Below, one piece after another: positions 45,083-54,196 of a stretch of DNA of 64,000 bases (its first letter is position 1; each line of letters starts with the position of its first letter). The notes under the pieces were generated by a model. That model had not been told where the DNA came from and did no database searches. It saw nothing but the letters and a program-made list of their open reading frames with translations. This stretch comes from Alicyclobacillus fastidiosus (GTDB taxonomy: Bacteria; Bacillota; Bacilli; Alicyclobacillales; Alicyclobacillaceae). The position numbers were made by a program, and so were the translations under genes. Location of the stretch: contig NZ_CP104067.1 in the NCBI RefSeq assembly GCF_026651875.1, positions 1,240,001 to 1,304,000 on the forward strand, in the 5' to 3' direction.

Positions 45083-45336
45083 AACTCTCGTTTAGTAATG
45101 GTCATTTTGATTCGAATAGTAGTACGGCTGAAAGACTCGGTACGGGGAAACCTAGTCCCCTTTAGGAGACGGTAGGGCAGTAGGCCGAGATGTACCCCTT
45201 TCATTATGCTTGTATAGTCCAATCAACAAAATACGGAAAACATCGCAGATGATTAACGATATCTTAATAAAACCTTCACAACGACCTGTTAATATTCATT
45301 TGTTTTTAATTGGTCCTTGTGGAGGGGAACTAAACT

Positions 45337-46749
45337 GTGGAAGATAACAACAAGGTTTTAAACGCGCTAGATGAAGCTCCGTTAAGCTTGTTCCATCTCC
45401 GTGCCGTTTTGATTTCAGGTTTGGGATTTTTCACGGATGCGTACGACTTGTTTATAATTGGTGCCGCTCTAGTGTTGATTAAACAACAATGGCACCTCGA
45501 CCAAACTATGGTCGGGCTTGTTGGAAGTACGACTTTAATTGCCAATTTTTTTGGGGCGTTTATCTTTGGGCGACTAGCGGATGTTTTGGGAAGAAAGACC
45601 CTGTATGGATTGGTAGCCATCATCATGTCCGTAGGTGCAGTGCTCACGGCGTTCTCGCCTAATATATTTTGGCTCATTGCTTTTAGGTTCATTTTAGGGT
45701 TAGGCATTGGCGGAGATTATCCTATTAGCGCCGTGCTAATGAGTGAATATGCGAATATAAAAGATCGTGGGAAATTGGTAGGAATGGTCTTTTCCATGCA
45801 GGCTTTAGGATTAGTCGCCGGTCCAATCGTTGCTATCACGTTACTCGCCAGCGGTATTAATCATGATTTGGCATGGAGGATTATGTTGGGGTTAGGTGCG
45901 CTGCCTGCGCTGAGTGTGATTTATGCACGACGCAAAATGCCGGAATCTCCACGTTACAAAACCCAGGTACTCGGACAAACACAAAACGCCATTGAGGATT
46001 TGCAAACATACACGAAGAATCAGGTAGAGTTCACAGGCACAGAGTCCGGTGCAGTACAGGGAAATCGGATGCGTTTTATCGAGTTCATCACGAATCGCAA
46101 GATGATGATTACGCTGCTGGGCACAGCGGGCACATGGTTTGCATTTGACTATGCGTATTATGGCAACTCTATTTCAACTCCACTTATTATGAAGATGGTG
46201 TCGCCGCACGCAAGTCTAATTCAAACGGAAGCATGGACCCTCATCATTTTCTTGATTGCAGCGGTGCCGGGATATGCTTTGGCAGTCAGCAAGATCGATA
46301 AAATCGGTCATAAGCGTCTTCAACTTATCGGATTTTTGGTTATGGGGCTTGCGTTCCTTGCCATGGGGATTATCCCAGGAATCACATCGACGCTCGTTCC
46401 ATTCCTCGTGCTTTATGGCATGAGCTACTTTTTCGCCGAGTTTGGTCCAAATACCACGACGTTTATCCTACCGTCGGAGTTGTTTCCAGTAAGTGTACGG
46501 ACCACTGGTCATGGATTTTCTGCAGGGATCGCAAAAATAGGTGCATTTATAGGGGTATTTGTGTTCCCGTTGCTTACGAAGACTTTAGGACTCAACGGAA
46601 CGTTTATCATTACCTTTGCATTTTCAATGCTTGGAATGCTGTTAACCTTGATTCTTCCTGAACCTGCGAATAAATCAATCGAAAGCAAGCACGAACAACG
46701 CCCGAGCACGCAAATGGCTGTGGTACAAAGAACACGAAGAAATGCATAG
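45337..46749 (+). CDS. MFS transporter, sugar porter/aromatic acid symporter-like
   Basis: This 470-aa protein has 12 membrane helices. The N-terminal pattern GLGFFTDAYDLFIIGAALVLI and loop motif GRLADVLGRKTLYGLV (~75) are seen in phosphate, sugar and organic-acid symporters. GLGIGGDYPISAVLMSEYA (~130) and the central RRKMPESPRY (~200) are further hallmarks. GTG 45337 follows GTGGAGGGGA. It is monocistronic, 254 bases after the unknown gene, with no obvious terminator between. It is an importer by family, but the substrate is unknown. It could serve the mannoside cluster or be independent. Confidence 0.82.
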   Translation: MEDNNKVLNALDEAPLSLFHLRAVLISGLGFFTDAYDLFIIGAALVLIKQQWHLDQTMVGLVGSTTLIANFFGAFIFGRLADVLGRKTLYGLVAIIMSVGAVLTAFSPNIFWLIAFRFILGLGIGGDYPISAVLMSEYANIKDRGKLVGMVFSMQALGLVAGPIVAITLLASGINHDLAWRIMLGLGALPALSVIYARRKMPESPRYKTQVLGQTQNAIEDLQTYTKNQVEFTGTESGAVQGNRMRFIEFITNRKMMITLLGTAGTWFAFDYAYYGNSISTPLIMKMVSPHASLIQTEAWTLIIFLIAAVPGYALAVSKIDKIGHKRLQLIGFLVMGLAFLAMGIIPGITSTLVPFLVLYGMSYFFAEFGPNTTTFILPSELFPVSVRTTGHGFSAGIAKIGAFIGVFVFPLLTKTLGLNGTFIITFAFSMLGMLLTLILPEPANKSIESKHEQRPSTQMAVVQRTRRNA

Positions 46750-46939
46750 AAGCAGTATCTGTTACACTTCCATTTCGAGATTTTGGGCGGTGTGCGTTGC
46801 AGAACTGGACCGAACAAACGGGGAATTGTTCACCGTGTTGAATGATCTGCGCACGATTCGCATCAGCGTAGAATTCAGTATCCAATTCCCCGAAAAACAG
46901 GAGTTGGATACATGGGGCAACGGCTTTGGCTTTACTACG
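46750..46939. other. Short spacer before integrase remnant
   Basis: No supported gene. The sequence abuts the decayed recombinase on the right and may include more of its lost C-terminal end. Confidence 0.4.
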
Positions 46940-47290
46940 TCAAACCGCAAGATCAGCAGGATGCAACACTTCTATGACCAGTTTGCCGCATGATATCTCG
47001 CTCACTCGCCCCTGCAGCCGCGGACGATGTCGCAAAGCCTGCTCGTAAGCTGTGCCTAGAGTACTGAGTTGGATCGATCCCGATAGAGTCCCATAAGGGA
47101 TAGCCACTTTCCGACTTTCTCCGGTTTGGTCAGTTTTGCTTCGACGTATCAGGATAACCAGTTCCCTCTCTAGCAAATTGAACGTCATCGACATCGAGTG
47201 CCACAAGCTCGGATCTTCGGAATCCACCTGCAAATCCAATCAATATTAGTGCCCGATCACGAAGCCCACTTAACGTGTCCGTTTGAAATG
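46940..47290 (-). pseudogene. Decayed tyrosine recombinase (XerC/D-like integrase)
   Basis: Reading leftward, three different frames together rebuild the catalytic core. LRDRALILIGFAGGFRRSEL carries the first catalytic Arg (~47205-47275), and the next segment is LVILIRRSKTDQTGESRKVA. The last is HSLRAGFATS with ASERDIMRQTGHRSVA, holding the H-x-x-R and H-R residues (46962-47054). The catalytic Tyr segment is absent. At least two frameshifts separate the blocks. It is the footprint of an integrative element or prophage integrase now inactive. Confidence 0.75.
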
Positions 47291-47455
47291 GAAAGTGTAG
47301 CTGTTCAGAACGCCCCGACTGAACTCTTTTCCGTGAAATGTTCGAACTGCCATACGGTCATTACGATGTTCCCACCGTATTGGGATTCAACTACAGGGTC
47401 AACCGTTAGCCAATTAGAACACCTGTCGAACTTGTTTCAGAGAAAAAAGAAATGA
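47288..47455 (+). CDS. Possible small zinc-finger-like protein (55 aa)
   Basis: ATG 47288 opens a frame with a central C-S-N-C motif (LFSVKCSNCHTVITMFPPYW) and a basic end (FQRKKK). One CxxC pair could bind zinc in a dimer. There is no clear ribosome binding site, and the start overlaps the decayed integrase region by a few bases. The protein-like composition makes it worth listing, but it may be chance or a remnant. Confidence 0.3.
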   Translation: MESVAVQNAPTELFSVKCSNCHTVITMFPPYWDSTTGSTVSQLEHLSNLFQRKKK

Positions 47456-47555
47456 CGTGACTTCGACTGACAGCCCTTCGCCAAAAATAGTGTATTGCCC
47501 CAAGCAGCTTTATCATGTGCTGCGGTAGAATTACAATGAGTAGGGGGTGGCTTTG

Positions 47556-48110
47556 ATGGAGAAGAGATCAAATTGGACCATTACGCATTCACAAGTCAAA
47601 TATCAAAATCCTTGGATTCAGGTGATTGAGCATCAGGTGATTAAACCGGATGGTCATGCAGGCATTTACGGGGTGATCGACGCCGGCAACAATGCAGGCA
47701 CGGTTGCGATAGATGAAGACTTAAATGTCGTGTTACTGGACGAATTCATCTTCCCCTTCAACTCCATTACTCCTCAGATTCCAAGTGGCCAGTTTCGCGA
47801 GGAAGACCCGTTAGACGGTGCCAAACGAGAGCTCCTAGAAGAAACGGGCATTACAGCGGCAACCTGGACACCACTTGGAACTTTTTACTTAAGTGGCGGG
47901 ATTTCGACGCAAGTGGGGCATCTCTTTCTAGCAAGAGACTTGTCTTATGGAGGGTGTCAATTAGAAGAGACGGAAGAATTGTCTATGCGGAAAGTGCCTT
48001 TACAGGACGCAGTGGATATGTGCTTGTCCGCAGAGATCAAAGATTCGGTTTCTGTTGTTGGTATTCTCCGTGCCGCTGAGTACTTGAGACGTCAAGGAGT
48101 ACTAAGATAG
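47556..48110 (+). CDS. Nudix hydrolase, ADP-ribose pyrophosphatase-like
   Basis: This ~184-aa protein carries the Nudix box SGQFREEDPLDGAKRELLEE-TG (~residues 75-96). It provides the RE-x2-EE-x-G catalytic helix that binds the divalent metal. The spacing before the first Glu is G-x4-E rather than the consensus G-x5-E. ATG 47556 follows AGGGGGTGG, and the in-frame GTG at 47547 lies within that site. The usual reaction is hydrolysis of ADP-ribose or related nucleoside diphosphate compounds in the cytoplasm. It is monocistronic. Confidence 0.82.
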   Translation: MEKRSNWTITHSQVKYQNPWIQVIEHQVIKPDGHAGIYGVIDAGNNAGTVAIDEDLNVVLLDEFIFPFNSITPQIPSGQFREEDPLDGAKRELLEETGITAATWTPLGTFYLSGGISTQVGHLFLARDLSYGGCQLEETEELSMRKVPLQDAVDMCLSAEIKDSVSVVGILRAAEYLRRQGVLR

Positions 48111-48433
48111 CTGTCACGATGGTGAACTGGCACTGGGTATCGTGATTTCGTGGTGTCTTCTCGAGCTCTGTCGTGAATCCCATCAGTTCGGAGACTAGCA
48201 ACTACATAAACATACATCTAAGTGAAATCCTGTCTCGGTGAACGCCACGGTAGTTAAACTGCCTTGGTTTGCTGTGTTTCTAGGTCGTAGATGGACTTCT
48301 CACTTTTTTACCAGCTTCAATAGAATATGATAAGGTTATAATTAAGAATCAGAATGTATGCTCCTAGGTGGCGCCTTGCCTTTTGTCACGCCTAAGCAGG
48401 AGTGCCTACTCTTTTAGGGATTAAGGAAGGTTT
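48111..48433. other. Intergenic region upstream of mqo
   Basis: No gene is evident. A GGCGCC...GGAGTGCC block near 48370-48410 could form a weak stem close to the mqo ribosome binding site, but I see no defined riboswitch or promoter with good spacing. Confidence 0.35.
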
Positions 48434-49951
48434 ATGATGAGCAACATACAGAAAAACACAGACGTTATCTTAATTGGTGCCGGAGTCATGAGCGCGACTT
48501 TGGGATCATTGCTGAAAGAGTTAGCACCACAATGGGAAATCACAGTGTTTGAGAAACTCACAAACGCAGGGGAAGAAAGCTCTAACGAATGGAATAATGC
48601 GGGTACGGGCCATTCTGCACTGTGCGAGCTTAACTATACATCCGAGAAACCGGATGGATCGATAGATATTAGCAAAGCGATAAAAATTAATGAACAGTTT
48701 CAGCTTTCAAGACAGTTTTGGTCTTATCTTGTAAACAGCAATCTGATTCGTAATCCGCAGGATTTTATTATGCCAATCCCTCATATGAGCTTAGTCCAAG
48801 GGGAAAAAAATGTTGAGTTTTTGAAAAAACGTTTTGAAGCGTTGTCAAACAATCCCCTGTTTCAAGGAATGGAATTTTCCGATGACCCTGAAAAACTAAA
48901 GGAATGGATTCCGCTGATCATGGAAGGCCGTACGTCGGACGAACCGATAGCGGCAACAAAAATCGACACTGGAACGGATGTCAACTTTGGTGCGTTAACG
49001 CGCATGTTGTTTGACCACCTAAAGAGTAAAAACGTCGAGGTAAACTACAGGCATAGTGTCGAGGATATTACACGCACGAGTGATGGCATGTGGGAAGTGA
49101 AGGTGCATGATCTCGATACCGGTAATATTGAATACCATACTGCAAAATTCGTCTTTATCGGCGGTGGCGGCGGAAGTCTGCCTTTACTACAAAAAACCGG
49201 TATTCCTGAGTCAAAACATATTGGCGGATTCCCGGTAAGCGGATTATTTATGGTCTGCAACAATCCGGAAGTGGTCGCCAAGCATCATGCAAAAGTCTAC
49301 GGTAAAGCGAAGGTCGGCGCGCCTCCAATGTCGGTTCCGCATCTGGATACGAGATATATCGACAACAAAAAATCCTTGCTGTTTGGACCGTTTGCTGGCT
49401 TCTCACCAAAGTTCTTAAAAACGGGATCGAATTTTGATTTGATCGGTGCCGTAAAACCGAATAATGTCCTCACGATGTTGGCCGCAGGCCTAAAAGAGAT
49501 GGCATTGACAAAATACTTGATCCAGCAAGTGATGTTATCCGATGAAAAGCGCATGGAAGAGCTGCGCGAGTTTATTCCGAGCGCCAAAAGCGAGGATTGG
49601 GATATCGTCGTGGCGGGTCAACGTGTGCAAGTGATCAAAGATACGGAGGACGGCGGGAAAGGAACACTTCAATTCGGTACGGAAGTGGTGAGTGCCGCTG
49701 ACGGATCGATAGCTGCTTTGCTCGGCGCTTCTCCAGGCGCTTCTACTGCCGTTCACGTGATGCTAGAGGTATTAGAAAAATGCTTCCCACAATATATGAA
49801 CGAGTGGGAACCGAAAATTGAAGACATGATTCCGTCTTATGGCGTGTCACTAGTGGAAAACCCAGACATTTTCCAGGAAATTTATACTTCAACAGCAGAG
49901 GCGCTTGGTCTCAGCGAAAGAGAGCCGGAACCGGAACCGGTCTATAGCTAA
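48434..49951 (+). CDS. mqo: Malate:quinone oxidoreductase
   Basis: This 505-aa membrane-associated flavoprotein has [20 protein letters not shown] (FAD loop, ~10-29), the Mqo hallmark [19 protein letters not shown] (~50-68), the [20 protein letters not shown] segment (~235) and [15 protein letters not shown] near the end. It oxidises malate to oxaloacetate and feeds the quinone pool, which fits an aerobic respiratory host. Two adjacent ATGs (48434, 48437) follow AAGGAAGG; spacing slightly favours the second. The sequence looks more AT-rich and Bacillus-like than its neighbours, so acquisition by transfer is possible. It is monocistronic, with a strong terminator at 50037. Confidence 0.95.
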   Translation: MMSNIQKNTDVILIGAGVMSATLGSLLKELAPQWEITVFEKLTNAGEESSNEWNNAGTGHSALCELNYTSEKPDGSIDISKAIKINEQFQLSRQFWSYLVNSNLIRNPQDFIMPIPHMSLVQGEKNVEFLKKRFEALSNNPLFQGMEFSDDPEKLKEWIPLIMEGRTSDEPIAATKIDTGTDVNFGALTRMLFDHLKSKNVEVNYRHSVEDITRTSDGMWEVKVHDLDTGNIEYHTAKFVFIGGGGGSLPLLQKTGIPESKHIGGFPVSGLFMVCNNPEVVAKHHAKVYGKAKVGAPPMSVPHLDTRYIDNKKSLLFGPFAGFSPKFLKTGSNFDLIGAVKPNNVLTMLAAGLKEMALTKYLIQQVMLSDEKRMEELREFIPSAKSEDWDIVVAGQRVQVIKDTEDGGKGTLQFGTEVVSAADGSIAALLGASPGASTAVHVMLEVLEKCFPQYMNEWEPKIEDMIPSYGVSLVENPDIFQEIYTSTAEALGLSEREPEPEPVYS

Positions 49952-50036
49952 TTCTTTGGGTGTAGAAACCATGGTATGGACGAACATCACTCAGCAGCTC
50001 GCCCAAGCACGCGTAGTATCGTGCTCTGCGATATCG

Positions 50037-50090
50037 AGCATCATGGCGATGTACAGCACAGGGCTATACACGCCATGATGCTTTTGTTTT
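50037..50090 (+). terminator. Strong intrinsic terminator downstream of mqo
   Basis: AGCATCATGGCG (50037-50048) pairs perfectly with CGCCATGATGCT (50071-50082). The stem extends inward by TGTA/TACA and AGC/GCT, and TTTTGTTTT follows. Confidence 0.92.
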
Positions 50091-50119
50091 GTCCCCTCGC
50101 AGTGTGACATGATTCTGGA

Positions 50120-50447
50120 ATGTATTCCTCATATTTCAGAATAAAAGGTACCCAATATAAGGTGAGTTGCAACACGGTGAAGAAGGCCATCGAAGACCTC
50201 GTCCAAGAAGGGCTGCTCAACCGCATGCAGAAAAAAGGCTCGTTTGAGCCGGTTCTCATTGACAAGTACGAGAGTGCGATGCTGCACGTCAAAGAAGGGT
50301 ATCCGGCGTTGCTCTTAGATCACATCGCATACGATATCTCTGAGACGCCAATCGAGTATTGTCGATCCATCGTCCGAGGTGATTGCTGCAAATTCTACAC
50401 GGAGTTGTTGATTGCTTCATGCGGCCGGTTGTCGGCTATAGGCGATA
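50120..50447 (+). pseudogene. GntR-family regulator remnant (HTH half joined to UTRA tail)
   Basis: The frame contains the recognition-helix end of a GntR domain (VSCNTVKKAIEDLVQEGLLN, then KKGSF). It runs straight into the last third of a UTRA ligand domain (YPALLLDHIAYDISETPIEY, CRSIVRGDCCKFYTELL). The usual ~240 residues are cut to ~100: about 100 residues between the domains are missing and the N-terminus is in another frame. Decay by internal deletion is clear. It sits immediately 5' of the PfkB remnant, as a regulator of a sugar operon would. Confidence 0.7.
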
Positions 50448-50704
50448 AAACCAAACGAGCATGAGGTCGAAGCGCTCCTCGTGAACGCTCGCGATGCAAA
50501 GTCGAAGTGGTCTGAGGATAGCGAACAGAAGCTGCCGGAAAAGGTCGTTCGGCTACAGCGGGTTCGGCGTGACCTTGCCCGTGTTCACATTGGGGTTCCA
50601 ACGGTTGTATCGCCTGCAATCACGACACCATCTATCGCGTCCAGCCGCCCGAGGTATCTGTCAAGAATGCGGTGGGTTCCGGGGATTGTTTCCTCGGTGT
50701 CGAG
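50448..50704 (+). pseudogene. PfkB-family sugar kinase remnant (C-terminal third, multiple frameshifts)
   Basis: KPNEHEVEALLVNARDA (from 50448), GVTLPVFTLG and then CIACNHDTIYRVQPPEVSV with NAVGSGDCFLG occur in order but in three frames. KPNEHE and the final G-x-G-D catalytic Asp motif are PfkB signatures. The N-terminal ~200 residues are gone. The last segment runs in frame into the GH4 remnant. Confidence 0.7.
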
Positions 50705-51520
50705 CCTACAAAGGTCAGGTCTCTAGGCGTCGGTTTAAACCACCTCACCTTTCTCCATGACCTACGCGTAGGCGGTAAAAATGGGTGGGGGCAGGTCGAC
50801 AAAGTGCTGCAAGACCAAAAGCGACATCTTCAGAAAGCGGCGAACGCCCCCGACTTGTTCGCGGAAATGGGGCAGGCTGCAACCGCCAGGCCTACATACT
50901 ACGACAACCCATTTTCCTGGGAGATGTACGAGACGTATGGCGCATTCCCCGCGGTACTCGATAGACACGTGGTCGAGTTCTTCCCAGAGCGTTTTCGGGA
51001 CGGCAAGTACTACGGCCGAACGCTTGGAGTCGATGCGTTCTCGTTCGAAAACGTGATTGCCAAGGGTGACGCGGACTACAAGATTCTAATCCAGCGCGCC
51101 GCGGATGCCGCCGAACTAGATAGTGGATTGTTTGCGCGACACGCAGGCGAGCACGAGCAATTGGTCGAGATACTCAGGTCGCTGTATCTGGATGAGCGCA
51201 GAACGTTCTCCGTCAATCTCGAAAACGCAGGTGCCATCCCGAATCTGCCGAAACGTGCCGTACTCGAGCTTCCGGCCGTGGCGACGGGCCACGGATTCTA
51301 TCCACTGTTCATGAGCGACCTCCCAGAAACAGTCGTTCCCATCCTGAACCGAAGAATCCACGTGGTGGAGCTGACCGTGGAAGCGGCCTTGACCGGCAGG
51401 CGCGATGTATTCGTCGAAGCCCTACTGGCAGACGGATCTGTCACCTCGGAGTCGATGGCCGAGCAGCTCGCGACCGAACTGCTCGAGGCGCATCGCGATT
51501 ACTTGCCGCAGTTCGCCTGA
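50698..51520 (+). pseudogene. GH4 glycosidase remnant, 5'-truncated
   Basis: An uninterrupted ~270-residue frame matches the C-terminal part of NAD-dependent GH4 glycosidases: GVGLNHLTFLHDLRVGGKN, YYDNPFSWEMYETYGAFPAV, LDRHVVEFFPERF and NLENAGAIPNLPKRAVLELP. The N-terminal ~170 residues, including the NAD-binding Rossmann fold and the catalytic Cys region, are missing, so it cannot be active. It is fused in frame to the PfkB tail (NAVGSGDCFLG), which marks the deletion junction near 50698. GTG 50672 could still start a hybrid polypeptide. Confidence 0.75.
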
Positions 51521-51598
51521 CCTCGCAGCCTGCCAGCGCTTTGTTTATCAGAATAAAACGACAGTTGATTTGTTTACTGATGAGTGGAGGGGTAGGAC

Positions 51599-52453
51599 GT
51601 GTCACTGTTTCGTGAGCTACTCACTGATGCGAAGAGAAACGCATATGCCATACCAGCCATCAACGTGCAAAGTGCAGAGACGATGGATGCGGTGTTTTCA
51701 GCTGCGAAGGCACGGAAATCGCCCGTTATCGTCACACTCGCGCATTCCCACGCAGGATACACATACAACTACATCCATATCTCGACGATGGTCACGCTCT
51801 TTGAAGATGCAAGAAAACGCTATGACGTCACCGCATGTCTCCACGTCGATCACGGTCGCACCTTCGAATTCGTCCAACACGCCGTCGATCTCGGCTTCCA
51901 CTCCGTCATGATAGACGCCTCCGAACATCCATATGAGCAAAACGTGGAAAAGGTCAAAGAGGTCGTTTCCTACGCCCACGCACATGGCGCTGCGGTCGAG
52001 GCCGAACTCGGGCACGTCGGCAAAGGGGAGGCATTCGACTCCCGCGAGGCCATCGAGAACACGTTCACAGGTCCAGATGACGCTCGTGCATTTGCGCAGG
52101 AAACGAACATCGACGCGCTCGTCGTCGCATTCGGCACGAAGCACGGCGTGTACAAATCCGCGCCGAAACTCGACCTGAACCGCCTGCGAACGATTCGGGA
52201 CATGACCGACATCCCCCTGGTGATGCACGGCACGTCCGGTCTATCCGACGCCGACATCCAGTCTGCCATCCGGTCCGGAGTGACCAAGGTGAATGTGTTC
52301 ACCGAGATCGCAGATGCGGCAACAAAAGCGTTTCTCAAAGCGGTTGAGGATCCGAAGGTGCGATTCCCCGACGCGCTGGTGGTTGCGCGAAAGGCGTTTC
52401 AGGAGCGGGTGGAGCATTATATGGAGGTGTGTGGGTCCGCGGGGCGGGGGTGA
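51599..52453 (+). CDS. Class II fructose/tagatose-bisphosphate aldolase family protein
   Basis: This is a 284-aa zinc aldolase. Its features are AYAIPAINVQSAETMDAV at the N-terminus, the catalytic Asp and first zinc His in CLHVDHGRTF (~residues 80-88), EAELGHVGKGE (~140) and HGTSGLSDADIQSAIRSGVTKVNVFTEI (split across ~210-240). The family cleaves ketose 1,6-bisphosphates to triose phosphates. GTG 51599 follows GGAGGGGTAG. It is the only intact survivor of a GntR-PfkB-GH4-aldolase order. PfkB kinases make bisphosphates that such aldolases cleave, so the original operon was probably for galactitol, tagatose or a related sugar. Confidence 0.88.
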   Translation: MSLFRELLTDAKRNAYAIPAINVQSAETMDAVFSAAKARKSPVIVTLAHSHAGYTYNYIHISTMVTLFEDARKRYDVTACLHVDHGRTFEFVQHAVDLGFHSVMIDASEHPYEQNVEKVKEVVSYAHAHGAAVEAELGHVGKGEAFDSREAIENTFTGPDDARAFAQETNIDALVVAFGTKHGVYKSAPKLDLNRLRTIRDMTDIPLVMHGTSGLSDADIQSAIRSGVTKVNVFTEIADAATKAFLKAVEDPKVRFPDALVVARKAFQERVEHYMEVCGSAGRG

Positions 52454-53580
52454 AGCCTTCGTATGATGGTGGAATGGTTTTGTGCCTATTACTCAATGAT
52501 GCGTGCGACGATAGAATGGGGCATGGTGGGACTGTAAGGATGTAGCCGATACGCTATCGTCGTACGGAGTAGTGGGAACCATTTACGAATATGCGTCCAG
52601 GCGCGCAAACGCCTTGCGACGATACCACCCAGTATTGATCGAATTCTCCTTTACATTGTTTGACCTACACGGCCTATCGTGGACGAGGGGGCATACACCA
52701 TCATCGGACTTTTGTGTTCATACGCCTGCGCGTACGCTTCAACAAAAGCTGTACCATCACGGGCGATCCTTCGACAATCTTCCGTAATGAGGTCCAAGTT
52801 ATTTGCTACACGCACTCATTGGCCCAAACATTTCATTGAAATCCAGGATTCATTTTTTATTACTATCTCTGAATTTGTATCTGTTCAATATGTTACGGAA
52901 CGACTTGATGCAGGCATTTCGTGCTGGTTTCCTTGTTTCTGGTCCTTGCTGAATTAGCATGCATCTCTTAATATTTCAAATTATAATATTTTTACAGTAA
53001 ATTTCTCGTGAACTGCAAAGTAATTCTTCCCGTGTGGGATCATGTTCCAATGAAGGATACCGAGTCTCTACTTCCTAGTCAAACGTAATTTTATGTATGA
53101 GAATTTGTGCTTGGACTTGTTGTTGCCTTTTCTGGCGCGCTGTACTCAACTTTTTATATCGTCCTCCCCCGGCCACTGAACAACCTCTGGACTGCCGCAA
53201 ATACATCTAGTGGAAATGGATTAAGGAATTAGGCCGCACGGAATATAGTTACATTTATAGACGAAACTCAATTTGACACGTAGGGTGTTTGAACCTCAAT
53301 AAAAATTAAAGGTCAATACTTTAATCGATTTGACTGATGTTCCGTAATCAATAAATAAAAAATATTTTTAATCTTTTCCGCCTAAGTTGCGTTGAGGTAT
53401 AATATTGGTGGATATTTTAAATAGAACTATTAAATGGTATACGTTTATTGGTTATAAAGAATTCAACAGTAATAGAGCTATTCGGCAAGACACCAGTAAG
53501 TAGAGTGTGGTGTAGTGATTTTTAAAGGTACTACATGCGTTTAGTAGTCAGCACATTTACAGGAAATGATTAGATAGTAC
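52454..53580. other. Gene-poor region after the aldolase
   Basis: Only a short minus-strand remnant (52651-52815) looks protein-like. From about 52950 the sequence becomes AT-rich with many stops in all frames and no recognisable RNA gene. Confidence 0.45.
52651..52815 (-). pseudogene. Possible gene remnant (54 codons), unrecognised
   Basis: A minus-strand frame from GTG 52815 to TAA 52651 decodes to ANNLDLITEDCRRIARDGTA followed by FVEAYAQAYEHKSPMMVYAP, a natural-looking protein sequence. There is no ribosome binding site and a stop lies just upstream, so it is probably the tail of a lost gene. Confidence 0.2.
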
Positions 53581-53613
53581 ACTCCCATGCTTGCGACGTA
53601 GGTTCGAATCGCC

Positions 53614-53632
53614 TCCTTTACACCAGAAATCC
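53614..53632 (+). repeat. 19-bp direct repeat, copy 1 (att-like, tRNA-3'-end-like)
   Basis: TCCTTTACACCAGAAATCC occurs here and again at 63573-63591 in the same orientation, ten kilobases apart. It contains ACACCA, like a tRNA 3' end. This copy follows a T-loop-like GGTTCGAATC. The pair brackets the GntR acid-sugar operon, the IS element and the DHA2 exporter. Confidence 0.7.
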
Positions 53633-53954
53633 CTTGTCCTACAAGGAGCGACCCTCCACCAGACCACGGAATTTACTGTACCTCCTAACGCTTCACCGGT
53701 TAGGGGGAGTTTATGTCTAACGGCTGTGTTTGATTGTAGCCTTCATCCAATAATCATAAACGGCATTAAGAAAATTCCCCCTGAGGGTTCTGCCAGGGGT
53801 TGTTGTATTTGTAGCATTTGACTACAACACCCATATGATACAAACAGTATTGCCGTGGGCAGAGGTTGCTTTGTGCACACAATGGGTCGGTTGAAACCTA
53901 TCCAATATGCCTAACGAATTGATCGTCGGAGACCAATCACATGTAAGAACAACT

Positions 53955-53980
53955 CACGCATTGCACTGCGGCAATGCGTG
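53955..53980. repeat. Perfect 10-bp inverted repeat
   Basis: CACGCATTGC (53955-53964) and GCAATGCGTG (53971-53980) have a 6-base loop. There is no clean T-run after it, and its function is unknown. Confidence 0.6.
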
Positions 53981-54196
53981 GCAACCGCTTTGTTAAAATT
54001 AGCCTATGACCCAACAGGGAGGTTACACATGTCTTCTCTGGTCAGGAGTCTCATGATCAGAAGTATGGGTACGGTGGAGCGGGTTATTGGAGCCTTTGTA
54101 TCACAACGCGACCTCACCGTCGCCTCTTTTGCCGATATATAAGATTCGCCCAAAGCATTCTGTATTTTAAAAAATAAGATACAATATTTTACATAA

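Larger units (their letters stand above)
53581..54196. other. Region with tRNA-3'-end-like sequence and inverted repeat, no genes
   Basis: GGTTCGAATC (53601-53610), a T-psi-C-loop-like string, precedes the repeat copy at 53614-53632. The T-stem does not pair, so it is not a functional tRNA. A 10-bp inverted repeat is at 53955-53980. Reading frames here have no support. Confidence 0.5.

Noticed and set aside
45083-45336. Possible structured RNA or riboswitch before the MFS gene
   Set aside because: Only a 5-bp GGGGA/TCCCC pairing is evident, with no conserved riboswitch core or terminator.
46940-47239. Intact 99-aa minus-strand gene
   Set aside because: The frame matches tyrosine recombinases only in part. 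Neighbouring catalytic segments lie in other frames, so it is a pseudogene fragment.
53581-53625. Functional tRNA gene
   Set aside because: A T-loop-like string and ACACCA are present, but the T-stem does not pair and no D-arm, anticodon arm or acceptor stem can be folded.
53591-53821. 76-codon plus-strand frame
   Set aside because: It begins within the tRNA-like repeat and has no ribosome binding site or family resemblance.
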